From positions 39,951 to 103,950 of the forward strand of contig JTDE01000734.1 of NCBI GenBank assembly GCA_014338405.1: a stretch of 64,000 bases of DNA, read 5' to 3'. A model generated the notes under the pieces. That model was not told the origin of the DNA. It saw only the letters and a program-made list of their open reading frames with translations, and searched no databases. Of this stretch, positions 36,536-50,500 are shown in pieces. Position 1 is the stretch's first letter. Each line of letters begins with the position of its first letter. Source of the stretch: Paragonimus skrjabini miyazakii. Taxonomy: Eukaryota; Platyhelminthes; Trematoda; Plagiorchiida; Troglotrematidae. Position numbers and translations under genes: made by a program.

Positions 36536-36910
36536 TCAATCTTTTAACAGGAATTTATCTTTTAATTCCGATATAGTTTTACTTTTAAGTGCCATGTTTT
36601 TAGCTTGCGCTATCTTTTCCTTACAGCTGAGCATGCAAGATCTACTACCTTTTGCAGATGTGATTATGTGATTCAAATCTTTCGTTTTCTGACGGAACGT
36701 TACGGTACGATATTGTGTATTTTTCACATGACAATATGGACAGTAAAGTACGGCAACGGAAATGTATTTTCTTTCATCCCTCTGAAATCTACCCCGGTCT
36801 ACAAACTCCGCTGCATGGTAAAGGTTACATACAAATAATTCGGTATGTTCCAACTTTCGCTCCTTCCGTTTATTTGTTAAATGTGCGGTATACCTTTGCC
36901 GGATACCCAA
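36536..36910 (-). CDS. Candidate small ORF, hydrophilic, unknown
   Basis: An ATG-initiated frame of 124 codons ending at TGA. The product is highly charged and Lys-rich, with a CPYC pair, a later CMLSC pair, and a Lys/Glu-rich C terminus (ELKDKFLLKD). The cysteine pairs could bind metal, but no family is recognised. Frames of this length are expected about once or twice in the window by chance, so the main support is composition and the ATG. It lies 100 bases from the truncated hammerhead SINE, which would place the SINE in its 3' flank. Confidence 0.2.
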   Translation of the reverse strand: MGIRQRYTAHLTNKRKERKLEHTELFVCNLYHAAEFVDRGRFQRDERKYISVAVLYCPYCHVKNTQYRTVTFRQKTKDLNHIITSAKGSRSCMLSCKEKIAQAKNMALKSKTISELKDKFLLKD

Positions 36911-39900
36911 AAGTAGATGGGTACCGTCAACTTCGAGGCTGGTTGTACGCTTTCAGAGAAATTTGGTCAATTATATGGTATCAGTTGTATTACCATAAGT
37001 TTTAGATATTTTGGATTCTAGGAGCCGATTGCATTTTCTCACTCTTTTGATATCTACATTTATCTGTGAACTATGCTGATTCTGAAAAGGACGACAAAAT
37101 TTGACGAACGATTTCGGGCACAGTCACTTGACGACAGTAGATCACAGCACACAATACAGTATGTAAAAAACATTTTCCGAGACAAAAATGGCGATCACAT
37201 CAATGCTGATATAGTGAAATAGCGGCATGTTAACGAGAGTTGTGAAGCGGTATTCTTTCCCAATGATTGTAAAGAAAACTTTCTAAATATATTTATAAGC
37301 TGGCAAATTACGAGCTCATCAACATGAATAATTTGTCTTACCGAGCAACGCACGCTCTGGTAACAAACGCTTTTGAGAAAATTCAGGCTTTCGATTGAAA
37401 TGAAACTAAACTTGAGGCTCACTTAGAAAGTTACGACTAATGAACTGGTCTTGACTAGATTTACATTTCAGTCTGGAGAATGATCTTAGAAGTCTGTGGT
37501 ACCATTTGCTCGCTTACACATTGCTTTCTATCTTCAGTAACCGAAATCCAACAGAGGATTTAGGTTGATGATAATTTGACACCAGTCTAAACTGAAATTA
37601 ATTTCAGCATCCACAAAGACATCCTAGCCTACCTTTGTCAAAAATAAACGCCAGGCTCGAACTCCCTATTCAGTGGAATTCGACAGAAATGTATAGACCT
37701 CTCGCCGACGAGGTTTGATGTCATTTTAGTGTTTCACATTGCGATTAGGCTGACAGTCACTTCACGTTTGACCCTATAGAATTGTTAACTGAACAGACGT
37801 GACCAGTTTTGTTTGTTTTATGAATTAAATTGAGGTATCCCATCTTCTCAACCGCTTGTTGTTATGAGGTCGCAAAACTCACAGTACCTGTTGATCCAAA
37901 ATCGGATTACTGATGACAGAGGTATAGTAGTGACAAACTGATGCCCGATTCGCCGTGTTTTAGACAGTGGCCAGCTGAACAACTTGTGGGAGTGGGAAAT
38001 ATGCGGTAGTTTGAGTGGTCCTCAAATCATAATAAAACGACAACACCAACTAATTATGGCCAGCAAAGTATCCATTTGAAAATACCCACTGAAGTCACTA
38101 GAACGATAAAGTAGTGAACACAACTTGTTTTCTCCGTGCCAGGCCACTTACAGCGAAATATGTAGGACAACGGTTATTAAGTTGAGTCAAAAAACGGTCA
38201 ATAGAGGTCATGGACGGTGGCTTTGTTATCCGTCACCCAGTCACTGTTCTGAACTGTGGGTTTAAATGATTGAACAGTAGTGCGACTAAAACGGTTTCAG
38301 ACGCGATTATTGCTCAATTGACAGACTGTACTTATTCTGCCAGTAAGAAATATACCATTCAGATTGTCTACCAAGTGCCAAGAAATCTATAAAAAAAATG
38401 GTGAGAATCTCAATGCTGACAGTTGCCGAGACCATTTGTATGCGATTGCACAACCCTAACGTCTGCGCCCAGAAGACTTCCGTGTGGGCACTCCATCTCC
38501 CCTGGTCCACAATCAATCAAACCCACAGTTTGAAACAGTGACTGCGCAACTAACAACAAACACGCCGTCCATAACTTCTATTTATCGTTTTCCTGATTCA
38601 CTTTAATAAATGTTTTCGTATTTATTTTGTTGAAATTAGCCTGATGATACAATACAGAAAATCAAAATATCGTCGAACATGTCCAATTACTGCATTGGTT
38701 TAAACTTGAGATCCCTCATCCATTTTATGGATAATGATAAAATAAGTTGTTTATTTGTTGAGTATTTTCTGTTTTATGTTTAGAACAATAAAGTATATGG
38801 AACTTACTTAGAGCTACAACAATAGAAACGGTCAGCGATTGGGGTTTACGTTAACTCAGGCAGGCGAACTGCCTGAACGGGAAGTGTTACTCATACAGGT
38901 TGGAATAGTGAGGGTGAATCAAGCTGTACAATTATCAACCGAGAAAATTCCTGATCTGGCTACCAAATAAAACGTCAGGCAAGTTGTCAGGGTTAAAAAT
39001 ATGACACGATTCTATGATCGGCATTTAATGGCAAAAAATAAGATTTTGTTTTACTCTTACTGCTACCACAGTCCACTGTTTTGTTGCTCCTACTTAGGCA
39101 TATGCTCAGGCATTCTGTCTCGCTGCCCTACACCTGTGTTACTTTTATAGTTTTCAATACAACTGAACTGACGGATTACGTTAGGGGCTGGTTGCTTTTG
39201 TGGGCAGGACAAGCTACGCTCCTGTTTACAAGTAGCAACACCAAATCAGTCGCAGACTCCGCGCGAGTTATGGCAGACTGTAATTTCCAATTTTATTCGG
39301 TTGCGATATAGTTGCCATGGAGAAGCAGGCCCAGAACAATATGGGAATTTCCGCTATTGCTGAACTTGTTCAATGTAACACATTGTCCCAATTTTTTAAT
39401 CGTGACAGCAAACCACGGGTTAAGGTCGTCTGATACTATCACTATTTGTGTCCCAAACAGCTTACTGCATTGGAACAACTCCCGAATGAACTCCCTATGA
39501 GGCTTGTGTCCAAAACGTTTTGTTAGTTCACGAAGGCCATGTTTTCGTTCCCTTCGTCAAGTTGGCATCAGTCTGAGAGCATATGTTAAACAACTTCTAA
39601 TCTCAAGAACAGTTTTTTCCTCCAACTACTATGCTGCTTTTCTCTGGAAGTGTTTAAGTTTCACATTTTTATCGTTCAATTGAAGGATTTTCTTCAGTAT
39701 TTTCAGAGGTTTCTAGTGAGTCAAATAGCACACGGTTTATCTGATTCAACATATATCAACTAAACGTTTTTGTCCTCTAAATAACTAGAACTGAATTTCT
39801 GGACGCAAAACAGTGACATAATTGGAGACACAGATTCATCCGAGTGTGTTCAAGTCGAACAGCACTAGCTCCAATTGAGAGACAATGCCTACACTCTTTG

Positions 39901-42900
39901 TTAGTAAAACATATGTGCCGTGTGAATAAAAAGGAATAGGCTACCGATTAGCAGGAGATGTTTGTGAGGTGAACTAACATATCCCGCTCACGTCCATGGT
40001 GTTAAATATGGCATGAACACAGTCGAAGTTAAGCTAAGATGTAAATTGTGAGGTGTTAATCAGAATATCATGTATATTCCTGTAAAAATGATTATTACAA
40101 CCACACTGGTGCCAACGTCTTAATGAAGATATTTTGAGCGTTAACCTGTGGATGTTGAGTGCATATGGTTGTAATCAATAAATTCAACCACAAAATAGAA
40201 ATGAAGTTTGCTTTCAGATCCGCTTGATGATCGAAAGCTAGCAAGTTGAGTTTCGAAAAATAGAGGATGTAAACATATGATCGTTTATCGACGAGTATGG
40301 TCCGGAGAAAGGTTTCCTGCATTATACCGATGATTAGCTTTATAACTAGTTCACGCTAGCATTCTTTGTACTTTCGTTAATAATTAGTAGTATCACGTTT
40401 CCTTCAAGTTAAAAGAGACCCTGCTGCAAAAGTTCTAAACTGGGCTATACCGTTGGTCAGTTGGTTTTCCGAGACAATTGAAAATTTCAAATTAAAGACG
40501 AGGATATTTGAGTGACTGAATCAACGGACGAGAGTAATGAATTCTCAATGTGAGTTTGCAGCTATTCGCCACATTTTGATAATGCTAATGTAGCTAATTG
40601 AAGTCTGATTAACTTTTGCTAATATACCTGTTCATACACGCCTACACATAAATACACCGGTCAACTTGCAATTGCACTTTATCACTCATTAAACAAGTAT
40701 ATGCCGGTATGTCTGACAGAACAAATATTTTTGTGAAATATCTATGCCAATTAGTGGTCTCATGAAGTTTCTCCCCCCATATTTCATAACACTTGTTAGG
40801 TCTTGGTGTTTGCGTCGCTGGTTCAAATCCAGCAGAATCTCAGATTTTTCGCAAACAAAAATCCTCCAAACTATTTTTCACTAAAGCCTATATTTGTTTG
40901 TAGCAGTGTCAAAATCACAACATATATAAGCAAAACTTCATACATATCATACGTAGCACACTTCTTCAAAAAAAAGTGCAACACATAAGGATCCGCATAG
41001 TTTGCAACTTCAACTATAATTTACAGATACCGGCAAGTGTGACAACTTTAGAGTGGTAGTTCTACCTGAAGACTGGTATCATCCACTGGATGTTTTGAAA
41101 TATATTACCGATCCTTTTAATTTATGGGCTATGCAACCAAAACTTTCTTGCTTCGTTGCGCGCACCATTTTATAAAGGTCCCATTTATTGTAGCATACTT
41201 TTTCTCATGAACTGAATTAGCGTGAAATTTACTTGGAAAATTGGCCGCATGCCGAATCCCGACTGATCTACAGTGACCTGATGTCCTTTCTGACTGTTCT
41301 TGTGACATTCAGCCCCTAATATGACTGCACATTGTATTTGATTAGCCTAAATCGACCGCTTTAGGCGTGTGGCCCCGACCGTTTCTTCTAACGTACTTGC
41401 TAGGTTTGGGTGCAACGCGTTACATGTGGTTAGTGTAATTGCTAGTCCACTGCTGGTCCTAACAATGTCATCGTAATTCAATCCCCTGTGCACACTTTTG
41501 TGGATAGATGTTTGTTCTTTAACTAAATCCCTGTCATAAGGTTCCTACTGATTTGGTATATGTGTTCTAAATCAAATTTGTGAGTTCTCATGGCTAAGTA
41601 ATCATCAACTGCTACAATACTGAGGAAGTAAATACAACCCGTCAATGACAATGAAATAACCACAAAAAATAAAAATCACAGTACTGAACCTTTTGTCTGC
41701 ATTAGTTCGAGGTGTAAAAGTGCGTAAGGACCGAAGGTAAAAACGACAGATGCCACCCACAATTAGATAAACGTGGCATGACACAGTAAATGTGGACCTT
41801 GAAGCCATAGTTTAGCCACCCCTAAAATCACACAGTCTTAGACTTGTCACGTGATGTGCCACGTGAGAGGGCGAGACGACGACTACATATCCTTACAGAA
41901 GAAATGCTTTTTATTTAGGACCATATTTGGTTGCTAGATTGGGATTGCGATGGGAAGTCCTGTCTAACAATTGGCAACTCAAAAATGTCAGCAAAGAAAA
42001 TAAAATTATCATGTTTCTTCTCACCTTGCCAGAAGATCCCATTTTCCGTCTATATCCAATGACGTATACGAGAAAGATACAATACTGAATGGATCGAACG
42101 GATTTTTTCAATAAACCAAGGCATTGTATGAACGGCGTAACTGTCTGGAAGAAGCATCTTAACGAATCTTCATTTAGCTATGGGAATACAGGTCTCACTG
42201 GCTGTACAATCCATGGGTGTAACCAATCAATGTCTAACAGAGCGCTGTCGCTCGATTCCTATGAAATCTGGGTACTTTCTGATTGGGTTGAAGAATTATG
42301 ACGATATATACCTGACATAAAGTCCTCAAACCCATATATCAGAAGGCACGAAAGTCAAATGTAATAAAAAGAGAATGATGGTCTATGAATTAAACGATCG
42401 GCTGTTCATTTGGCGATCACTCGGCTTCTTGTTAAAACAGCGAATTTACTATAAAAGCAAAAGTTCTAAAATAACACACTCTATCCACCTGAATTGCAGC
42501 TGATTATCTACAAGAAAAATTGCTGAACGTACAGGGGTCAACACTTCAGAAGACAGCAATGTGCTGAGAAAATAGAACGATGTACGATTATGAAAAGTAA
42601 ATCAAGGAAAATGAGGATGCTGGCGGCTTTTGACCTAGTCGGTTGAAGGGAAGAAACTACTAATGTCCTTCACCGGCAAAATAAAAAACCATTCTCGTCT
42701 CTCTGGTTTGTTGTAAGGGAAAGCAATTGAACTGAGTGAGACGCTGAAATCCTCTGAATTTTTCAGCAAATTTGATAAGTCGTCAAACTTTGATATTCCT
42801 CAACACATTGTGTATTTTGTGTCTTGCGACTAATACGATTATATCTGTCACCGTTTCCAACAATTATGCGAAATCGCAATCTTTATCCAATGGTTACTCT

Positions 42901-45750
42901 ACCAGCAACATAATTGACTGCAATTCTATCGACTTTGTCTATTGAACAATGTCAACTCGTAATCTAAAGGTCATTCCACGACACTAAGAATAGCATATTA
43001 TGGTTGTCTTGGTCACATAACAATTAGAATAAACATTTCCATTAGACCATTGAAAAAATCTTTAACAATTCGAAAATGATGGAAGGCTTACAAGACCAAT
43101 TTGACAAAAAGAAACTGAGTTAAGCCCAGAATGACAAAATAACTGGAATTTTCAACATACTCACCTTACAAGCACATGAACCGTTATGTAAATGCTAGTC
43201 CAGCCAACGATTCTCACCGCACATGAGCCAAAACATGATTAGATGTACAAGTAAGTGCTTCTGTTGGAAATGGACAGTTGTAAAACGAAACCTATGATCA
43301 AGCCTGAGAGGTGAACCAAATAATCTTACAAATCCTCAGTTTATGGAGCGCGATATTGAGGCCTTCTATTGCAATTTAATTTACCTTTAAGCCTCCGTCA
43401 AGTGAGATTGTTTCCCACATCTGGTGGGTGCTTATCAATAGAGCCACGGACTGTCACATTTGTTAAATGGTCAATACTATCCAACGTCCATTTCTTGAAA
43501 AAGGATTTTTCTTAGGTGTTCAACTGTGACGTACTCTCACTCCATTGAAATAGTGAACGTGCTCAGCCCATCGCCCAGTTTACATCTGTAGCAGCTGCCA
43601 AGATAATAATTGGAATCGGCATCAACGTTCCTTCAAAATCATTTAGCAACAGCACGTGAGGTGCTTGAAGTAGAACTTGAGGAGCTTGCGAGAATGCTTT
43701 GGGTGAAACTGACTCAGTCCTAGAGAACTCAGGAGACTTTGATTCCTGTGGTCCGCTTCCATTTTGCTTCACCGTAACTGAACTTGCAATATCACAACTG
43801 TTGGCGTTTCATTAACTGCTTGCGTCAGGTTCAACTACCACAACGAAACTTTCTAAGTACAGAACAACCGCAATTAATTCACTGCCTACGAACACAGCGG
43901 ATATGTGCAGCGCATCTTTATACACAAAAACCTTTACTAGCTGCGAGTTTGCTGAGTGGACAGAAACCGACTGCCCTGCAGGCTAGTGCTTGCTTTGTGC
44001 TCAACACGCATTCCGACAAGTCTACTGATAGCATTTGTGGATTTTATGTTGAAGTTAACAACCACCCAAAAATGATCTGTCTAGATCTTGAAGCCGACTT
44101 TGAAAAAGAGTAAACTACACCATTGATCGGAATGGATCAATGCATTCTACATCTCGGAGTCATATAAAACTGTTTGTGATCAATAATACTATGAGGTCGA
44201 TTGCCATTGTGATACAGTCAGGGTAACCATACATAGATAGTAAAACCAGTTGGTCTGTTTTTATCCAATTTACGAATACGAACCATTACCACAAACTAAC
44301 AACTTCAATCTAAGCACATAGTTTCTGTGCCCAGATTGCGTCCACTTTTCGTATAACCGAACAGATGTGGTGAAACCGTAATTGAATACAATTTTTGATA
44401 CACTGAAAAGCTAAGTAAATTTTCAAAAGTCTTTCTCCCGTAAGACTGTAAGTAGAAACCTGTGAATTTTTTCATATGTTCAACAAATTTGTGTTCACTT
44501 CTGCTGAGATAACCTTAAAAAACGTAACGTCTTTAAATTATAAATAAGGAAAAACAGGTAAACTAAAATTATAATGAGTTATCTAAGGCTACTGTAACTT
44601 CTTCTGTCCGAATCTCCAAACGCGGTATGACCTGAGGTATTGTAGTGCGTTAAAAGCAGTCATTTAGTTTAGTTTGCCTCAGTGAATTATGCCACTTGAC
44701 ATTCTGTTCATTTGTGGTAGGTCAAATCAGTCAGTTTTGTCAATTTCAGCCGAGACACTACCAACTGAGTGAAAGAAGTTTGGCATGTACGCTATCAACC
44801 CAGAGTTCATAAAAAGGCAATTCAACAACACACATTTATATGCACGTTTGTTCACCCGACTTCACCACCTTGATGGTTTCACTGATGTAATCTGCTAATG
44901 AGACTAAAAAGCCATTGCCAACTAACGCGAAGTACGGAAGAAAACACACTTGTACGAAACAAAATATATAATATTGTCCCAAAGGACAAAGGGAAGAACA
45001 AGATAGCCAACTTACAGAATGTGCTGTCCCACTGACTGTTTTATCAGTTGTAAGACGATAAAAGATCACAGTTATAATTGTAAAGTCTTTTCAGATTAAA
45101 CTGAGCCTGACCCAAATCAACAGATTTTCCGTGAAAATGGAGTTATGTCCCGCCATTTCCCAATCCGAGACTCTTGAGTTAGATAAGTCAAACGGATTGA
45201 AAAAGATAAACATTTGCCCGGATTCTCAAACAGAAATTGTTATCAGGCGATTTGAATCCGCATGTGCAGTTCTGGATAAATGAACTGCGTTCATACAGAG
45301 CTCGAATATGTTAGTTTTCGTTACTGTTCTTATATGCCCGACCACCAAACACCTTAAAAATCCATGGTATTTTTGTTGAAGCTATTGATAATTCGAATCA
45401 TGAAGATGGTATTGCTACTTACACAGCTTACTCTTCTGTTTTCTCTCCAGAACTAGACTTTTCATTCATGGTAGTCGTCTATGAAGTCTACAGCGTCAGT
45501 TAAAAAACACTTGTAAACGATAAGGAACGCAAACACCACATTCTGCATCACTCTCTAACTCTATGCTCAAAACATCTCAAAACATCTACTTTTTAGATGT
45601 TTCGGAATATTCTGATGGTTTTCCCCTGGTTTTGCGGTAATCCATGAATTGACCAAGTCCAGGGAACAGAAACTACGGCGCACAGTAGCGCTAACCACAG
45701 AAAGATAACAAGCAAATACACACTAATCCATTAGGTATGATGGTGGTGTT
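36911..45750. other. No recognisable gene
   Basis: Long AT-rich stretch. The longest plus-strand frame (43784-44113, 109 codons) overlaps, on the other strand, a Ser/Pro/Gln-rich frame (43563-43815). Neither has a recognisable domain. An isolated tRNA-like T arm at 40817-40833 is described separately. Confidence 0.45.
40817..40833 (+). other. Orphan tRNA-like T arm / B box
   Basis: GCTGG-TTCAAAT-CCAGC forms a perfect 5-bp stem with a canonical 7-base T loop, and GGTTCAAATCC is a textbook B box. No matching acceptor strand (complement of AGAATCT) or D arm was found in the preceding 100 bases, so this is a tRNA fragment, an uncharacterised SINE head, or chance. Confidence 0.45.
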
Positions 45751-45847
45751 TAATATGGACAGCATGCTAGCAGCTGGTCGTAGTGAACACTAGTAGGGTG
45801 GTGGACAGCTGCTTTGATATATCTGGGTTACATCAACGCTCATGCCG

Positions 45848-45928
45848 GGGAAACGGAACCACGACCTGTGAATAAGCGGCAGATTATGGTCAAAGCGTCT
45901 ATCCGCTAGACCACAAGGGACACGGTCA
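45848..45928 (-). repeat. Second tRNA-derived SINE family, copy 1
   Basis: On the minus strand: CTTGTGGTCTAGCGGATAGA (A-box region) and, downstream, AATCTGCCGCTTATTCACAG, GTCGTGGTTCCG (B-box region). The copy at 59856 shares the same blocks in the same order. This family has no hammerhead. Extent outside the tRNA-like part is unclear. Confidence 0.65.
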
Positions 45929-46149
45929 TCGGAGTTGCAGGAAGGTATGCGAATCAGCTTCCGTAGTTGTTGATTTGTTGCTGATGATGAATTCGGTTTC
46001 TATCATCGAGGGTTTCCTTGTCATTTCACAATTTAATCATATCTCATTAATATCGGTTATTACTACGTAGGGACTAGCAGATTAACGTTCAGTTTGTTGG
46101 ATATCGTTATCACGGACACAGGGTAAAGCCATACGACTCAGCAAAGTGG

Positions 46150-46216
46150 ATATTTGTGAGTGGACGTAATTTGTGTAAATCATCCATCTGAATTAACCTA
46201 ATCCCAGACTATTATT
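46150..46216 (+). repeat. Probable 3' tail remnant of hammerhead SINE (unit E)
   Basis: TGAATTAACCTAATCCCAGAC followed by TATTATTCAG resembles the family tail (GAAATTAACTAAATCCCAGAC, CTACTCATCAG). Upstream similarity (GTGTAAATCATCC against GGGTGATGTTC) is weak, so only the tail is supported. Confidence 0.5.
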
Positions 46217-47293
46217 CAGTCTGGACGAGTGTGAATCTTTTGACAATGACGGCTACGTGTTCCACTTTAACGCATCTGGCCTCCACACCTCCCCCAGTTG
46301 ACGGCAGTGCACAAATATATATTAATTTTACCCAGCCTGATTTGAAAATATCATGAAAATCGAAGAGATTCATGGGAGATACCAACAGTTGTTTTCCATA
46401 CAGTTGACAGTATAACCCGAACACTTTTAAGACGGCATCGTAGCTAGATATCTACAAACAAAGTGAAGTTTATCCCGTATTTAACGGATGCAATTACTGG
46501 AATGCGTGGAAGGAAACGTATAAGCTGTCATTCCGTTATCAACAGCGAGATCCCCATTTTGATAGGTTTTTGGCTTCGGATGTCCCATCAACAATATTCA
46601 AACACAATCAGCTTAATATACATAAAAGTTAGAACATACTGGACACATCTACTTTTCATATCATATGCGGGTATCACCAGTCTAGTAGAACTCCGCGCTA
46701 TGAACTCCCGATAAATTTCAGAAGACTTGTTTGATGACAGTTTCAGCCGACATGACAGAGAAACCTGTATACCGGTCAACATCCATGTCGCGTGGGAATA
46801 AATGCCATTCAAAACAATGAACTTTAGCAGTTCATTTGCAAAAGTAGTCGTTGCGGGCGACAGGAATTATGTTTCATAGTAAACATCAATAGGAAACTTG
46901 AACCCTGATGAGACGTATTCTACAAGTTATCAATCTAGAATCATTCAACTGCCATCGTCGCAAGTTTACTAGCACTTCAAATTTCAAAAACACTTTCGGG
47001 GTTTATTGACTGAGCTGAGTGTTAGTCAGATATGCTGAGCAAGTTTACAGCTGGGCCCCAATCACAGTCAACCGCTGCCGTTGTATTCAACTATGTGGCT
47101 TGATAAGACCACTTCGGAAGAAAACTAGACTCACGTTACGCGTTTATCAGAAATCTATCGACATTTGTATACTCGTCTAGTTCGAAAAGTACACATCGGT
47201 CCTCGTGTTCTTGAGATTAGTGGGTCAACCACAAGGCCAATAACCTCACATTGGACATGACCGAATAATCTTATCCGACCGCTCACTCAACAG
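46217..47293. other. No recognisable gene
   Basis: Overlapping short frames on both strands at 46463-46812 carry no identifiable domain. The stretch precedes the candidate exon at 47294. Confidence 0.4.
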
Positions 47294-47578
47294 GTCGTGC
47301 AAATATTGTTCACCATCCCCGATCATATTAAACGGAGAGGGATAGAAAAGATGGGTTTTGTTTCTGAGGAAATTAGTCAAGACATCTGTCGAAATACAAG
47401 AGCTGAGTATAAGCGTGGAGGATGTTTCGGTCGAAGTTCAGTTAATGAACGCGGTTTGTCAGTAGAAGTTTTAGACTGTAAATCTATCTCAGGTGGCAGC
47501 AGCAAAAATGGACGGATTCTAAGTAAGAAAAAAGCTACGGGTACAAAGGGCGGCTCAGCCAAAACGACATCTTTTTGA
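47294..47578 (+). CDS. Candidate terminal exon, basic C terminus, unknown
   Basis: A good acceptor (CTCACTCAACAG, ending at 47293) is followed by an open phase-0 frame of 94 codons and a TGA at 47576-47578. The encoded segment begins VVQILFTIPDHIKRRG and ends with a very basic tail (SKKKATGTKGGSAKTTSF). Composition is unlike the AT-driven frames nearby: it is rich in Gly, Ser, Lys and Arg with few Leu/Ile/Phe. No family is recognised and no upstream exon was identified. It could be the last exon of a nuclear protein or a chance frame. Confidence 0.25.
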   Translation, partial: VVQILFTIPDHIKRRGIEKMGFVSEEISQDICRNTRAEYKRGGCFGRSSVNERGLSVEVLDCKSISGGSSKNGRILSKKKATGTKGGSAKTTSF

Positions 47579-50500
47579 GTATAACTCGAATGAACAATAT
47601 TGTGGCTAATAGTTTACGTGTCACGTTACCACTTTACGCTTGTTAATTCCATATAGATACGTATACACCATAATATATAATCTACAAAGCTGAGTGATAT
47701 GAACAATCGTTCTCACTGATATCTGACTTTGCAATCAGAGTTTTGTTATTTTCGATTGTTTATTTCGTCAATTCTCGTTACTAGCCTGTCGAAACAGTGT
47801 TGTATGTTTGAGAGAATAAGACAGCAACTGGTTAGAAATCAAGCCTTTTATACATCGGGTTTTCAGTTATAGATAAATAACTGTTTCAGTTTTATGATTT
47901 TGACAGTGGTGAAGCACGAAATTTGAACGATGATTCTAAATATTGACTGCCAGATTTTTTGGGTGGACCTCTGAATTGTTGAGGTTAATCAGAATTAACT
48001 CCAGCGAGCGTGTAGCATTAAATATATTTTGTTATCATGCAGATACCATGGGGTTTCAAAAGGCTGCAGGTTAATAAATGTGTCTAAACTGTCAGAATTA
48101 ATTTTACTGTTTCCCAGTATGCTTTAGTGATTTATGAATCGCTTAGTTTCAAGCCCTATTTCCAAAAACGTGAATGAGCTAACGCACGCAAAAACCTTAG
48201 GGCTTCCCTAGTCTCACGTGGAATCGATAGCATGTTTTTTGTGAAAATGTTCATTTTCCGGTGAAATATTTAATTTGATTTCTTCTGAAAATGATAAATC
48301 GTCCACCCATCAAATTACGATCGTTAGAGAAACAGAAACGCCCCTACTTATACTGTTCCCTATGAATTAATCGAAATAATTATTGCTATGATACAGAAAT
48401 GTCAGGAAACGCGTTTCAGTATTGGAGCTTGCATGGAAGATTTTGATTCCGAGAATGGGAGCAGAGGAGAGTTGCTTAACTTTGTGAAAATGAATAGTAA
48501 AAGATAATTTTAAGCTGTGTACGTTCATCTGTTTTTCATACATACTGGGTTGTATATTCTGAAAGGAAAACTGACTCTTGTGTTCTAATTCATTGAGAGT
48601 GTCTAATATGGTATTGCATGTTCAAGCTAGATGTATGTGGAACAGAACATTTTCAACAGAGGTAGACAGATTAAGACTGACCTATAATTTCACGTATTCA
48701 CAGAACGCTCCTGTGTTTATTGATTTTCAACCGAAGTCTGAAATTCTGCGCTGAGGTATATGTTGATTAAGTTGAACCAATCTGTACACTTCCACGAAAT
48801 CAGATTCGAGACGGATTATTTGTGAATGAAATTCACTCCATACACCTCAGGGCGACTTGACCATCTGATAGCTCCGAGGATTCTGGACAAAATATCCAGA
48901 GAATGCATGTGAATTATCCTCGTATTCAAGCCGTACGCAGCAAAGTGGTCGTACATTCTTTGAGTGGACAATACTTTCCGGCCTCTTAATTATGGAAACA
49001 AGAGCTTTTACTTTCGGACATCCTTTAGTTAATTCATTACAGTTAGCTGAATACGTGGTTTTAGATACTAACGACCGAGTTCAACACGCTCACCCTACGT
49101 GTTTTTTGAATGGAGAAATTATTATTCGACCGCTATTTCTTATGCGACCCATAAAAGTTTTAGAGCCAATCGCTCTAACCCCTATATCCCTATTGCGACA
49201 ATGTCAAAACGAAGATTTTGAGCAGTATTTCCTCTTTTGCCGAACATAAGATTTTCAAAACGTATATTTTTGGCAGTTGAACACCACTCGATTTTCAAAC
49301 AAAAGTTTCACAATCGCAAACCAGTTACATAGCAGAAGCTCATTACTAAAGGATAAATAACAAATACATGTAGACTGAGTAGGTTGTTCACTTATCGTAA
49401 TCAAAAACGCAGCCAATCCACTCTCACCTCCAGCTGTACTTCTGGCTTATGGTTGGCTATCTTCGACTTCGTTTAATCACTTAAATCTACAAATCTCACA
49501 CCCCATTTTCGTAACCATTCTATCATGTACGGATAAGCCTCTGTGTGAAAAATGAAGTACTGTCAGCAAGTTCAATGATTGCTTGGTCAAAATGAAGACG
49601 GTGGTAGATTTGTATATGATTATATTCCACCGTAACGCCAACATTCTGCGATCTAACCATCCAATATTCTGTCACATTTACGGTAATTTTTGACGAGCAA
49701 ATATTACGCTGCGCTCTACATCACTTCATCGTAAATATTAGTTGTGAAAGCGTTTCTCAGGCTTTTGTTATCTGTTAAGTAACAACAGAAATTTCTATCT
49801 CAATGTTGAACTACAATCCACTGTAAATCATTGTAATGTGACCCGTACACAACATGTCTACTTTCCCGAAGCATTGGTTTCCTTACATAACGCACCCGAA
49901 CAATTCAAGAAAATGTTCTGATTGTCATTAATGAGCTTGCTAAAACACTGATCATATGGACTCACAAAAAGTAAAACCATTCAACCTGGTGGATTTTCAG
50001 TCCAGTTCACATAAATTTTGTACATTTGGTGATTAGTCTAGTTTCTTGCCTACAACATCAACCAATCAATGTAAAAGATTGGTCGGTACCCAATCCGTTG
50101 TTAATGAAGACACGCCAGTCGTTTGTGAGAAAAGCACTTGCGAAGACTGAGGTAACCCACAGGCATGATTGCACACAATCGTTTGTACTTTTTCTGTCAA
50201 CCATGCTGACTAATGTGCAATAAGTTTGACGGAAAATATCCAGAATGTTAGGAACTGAATTTTTCCAATACATATGCTATAATACCCATCTTTTCTCACG
50301 ACGATAATAGAGATTTGTTGTCAAATATTCTCTCCAGTGCGTCCGTTACACCGATTCAACCCAATAACTGTAATTATGTATAGCTAGCGTTTTCTATCAC
50401 TGACATCCATCTCCCAACTTTGTAAAATATTATTCGAAATTATATCTCGTTGGTCTGACGTTCTAACCAACACTGTGACACAAACTTTAGTATCAATAAC

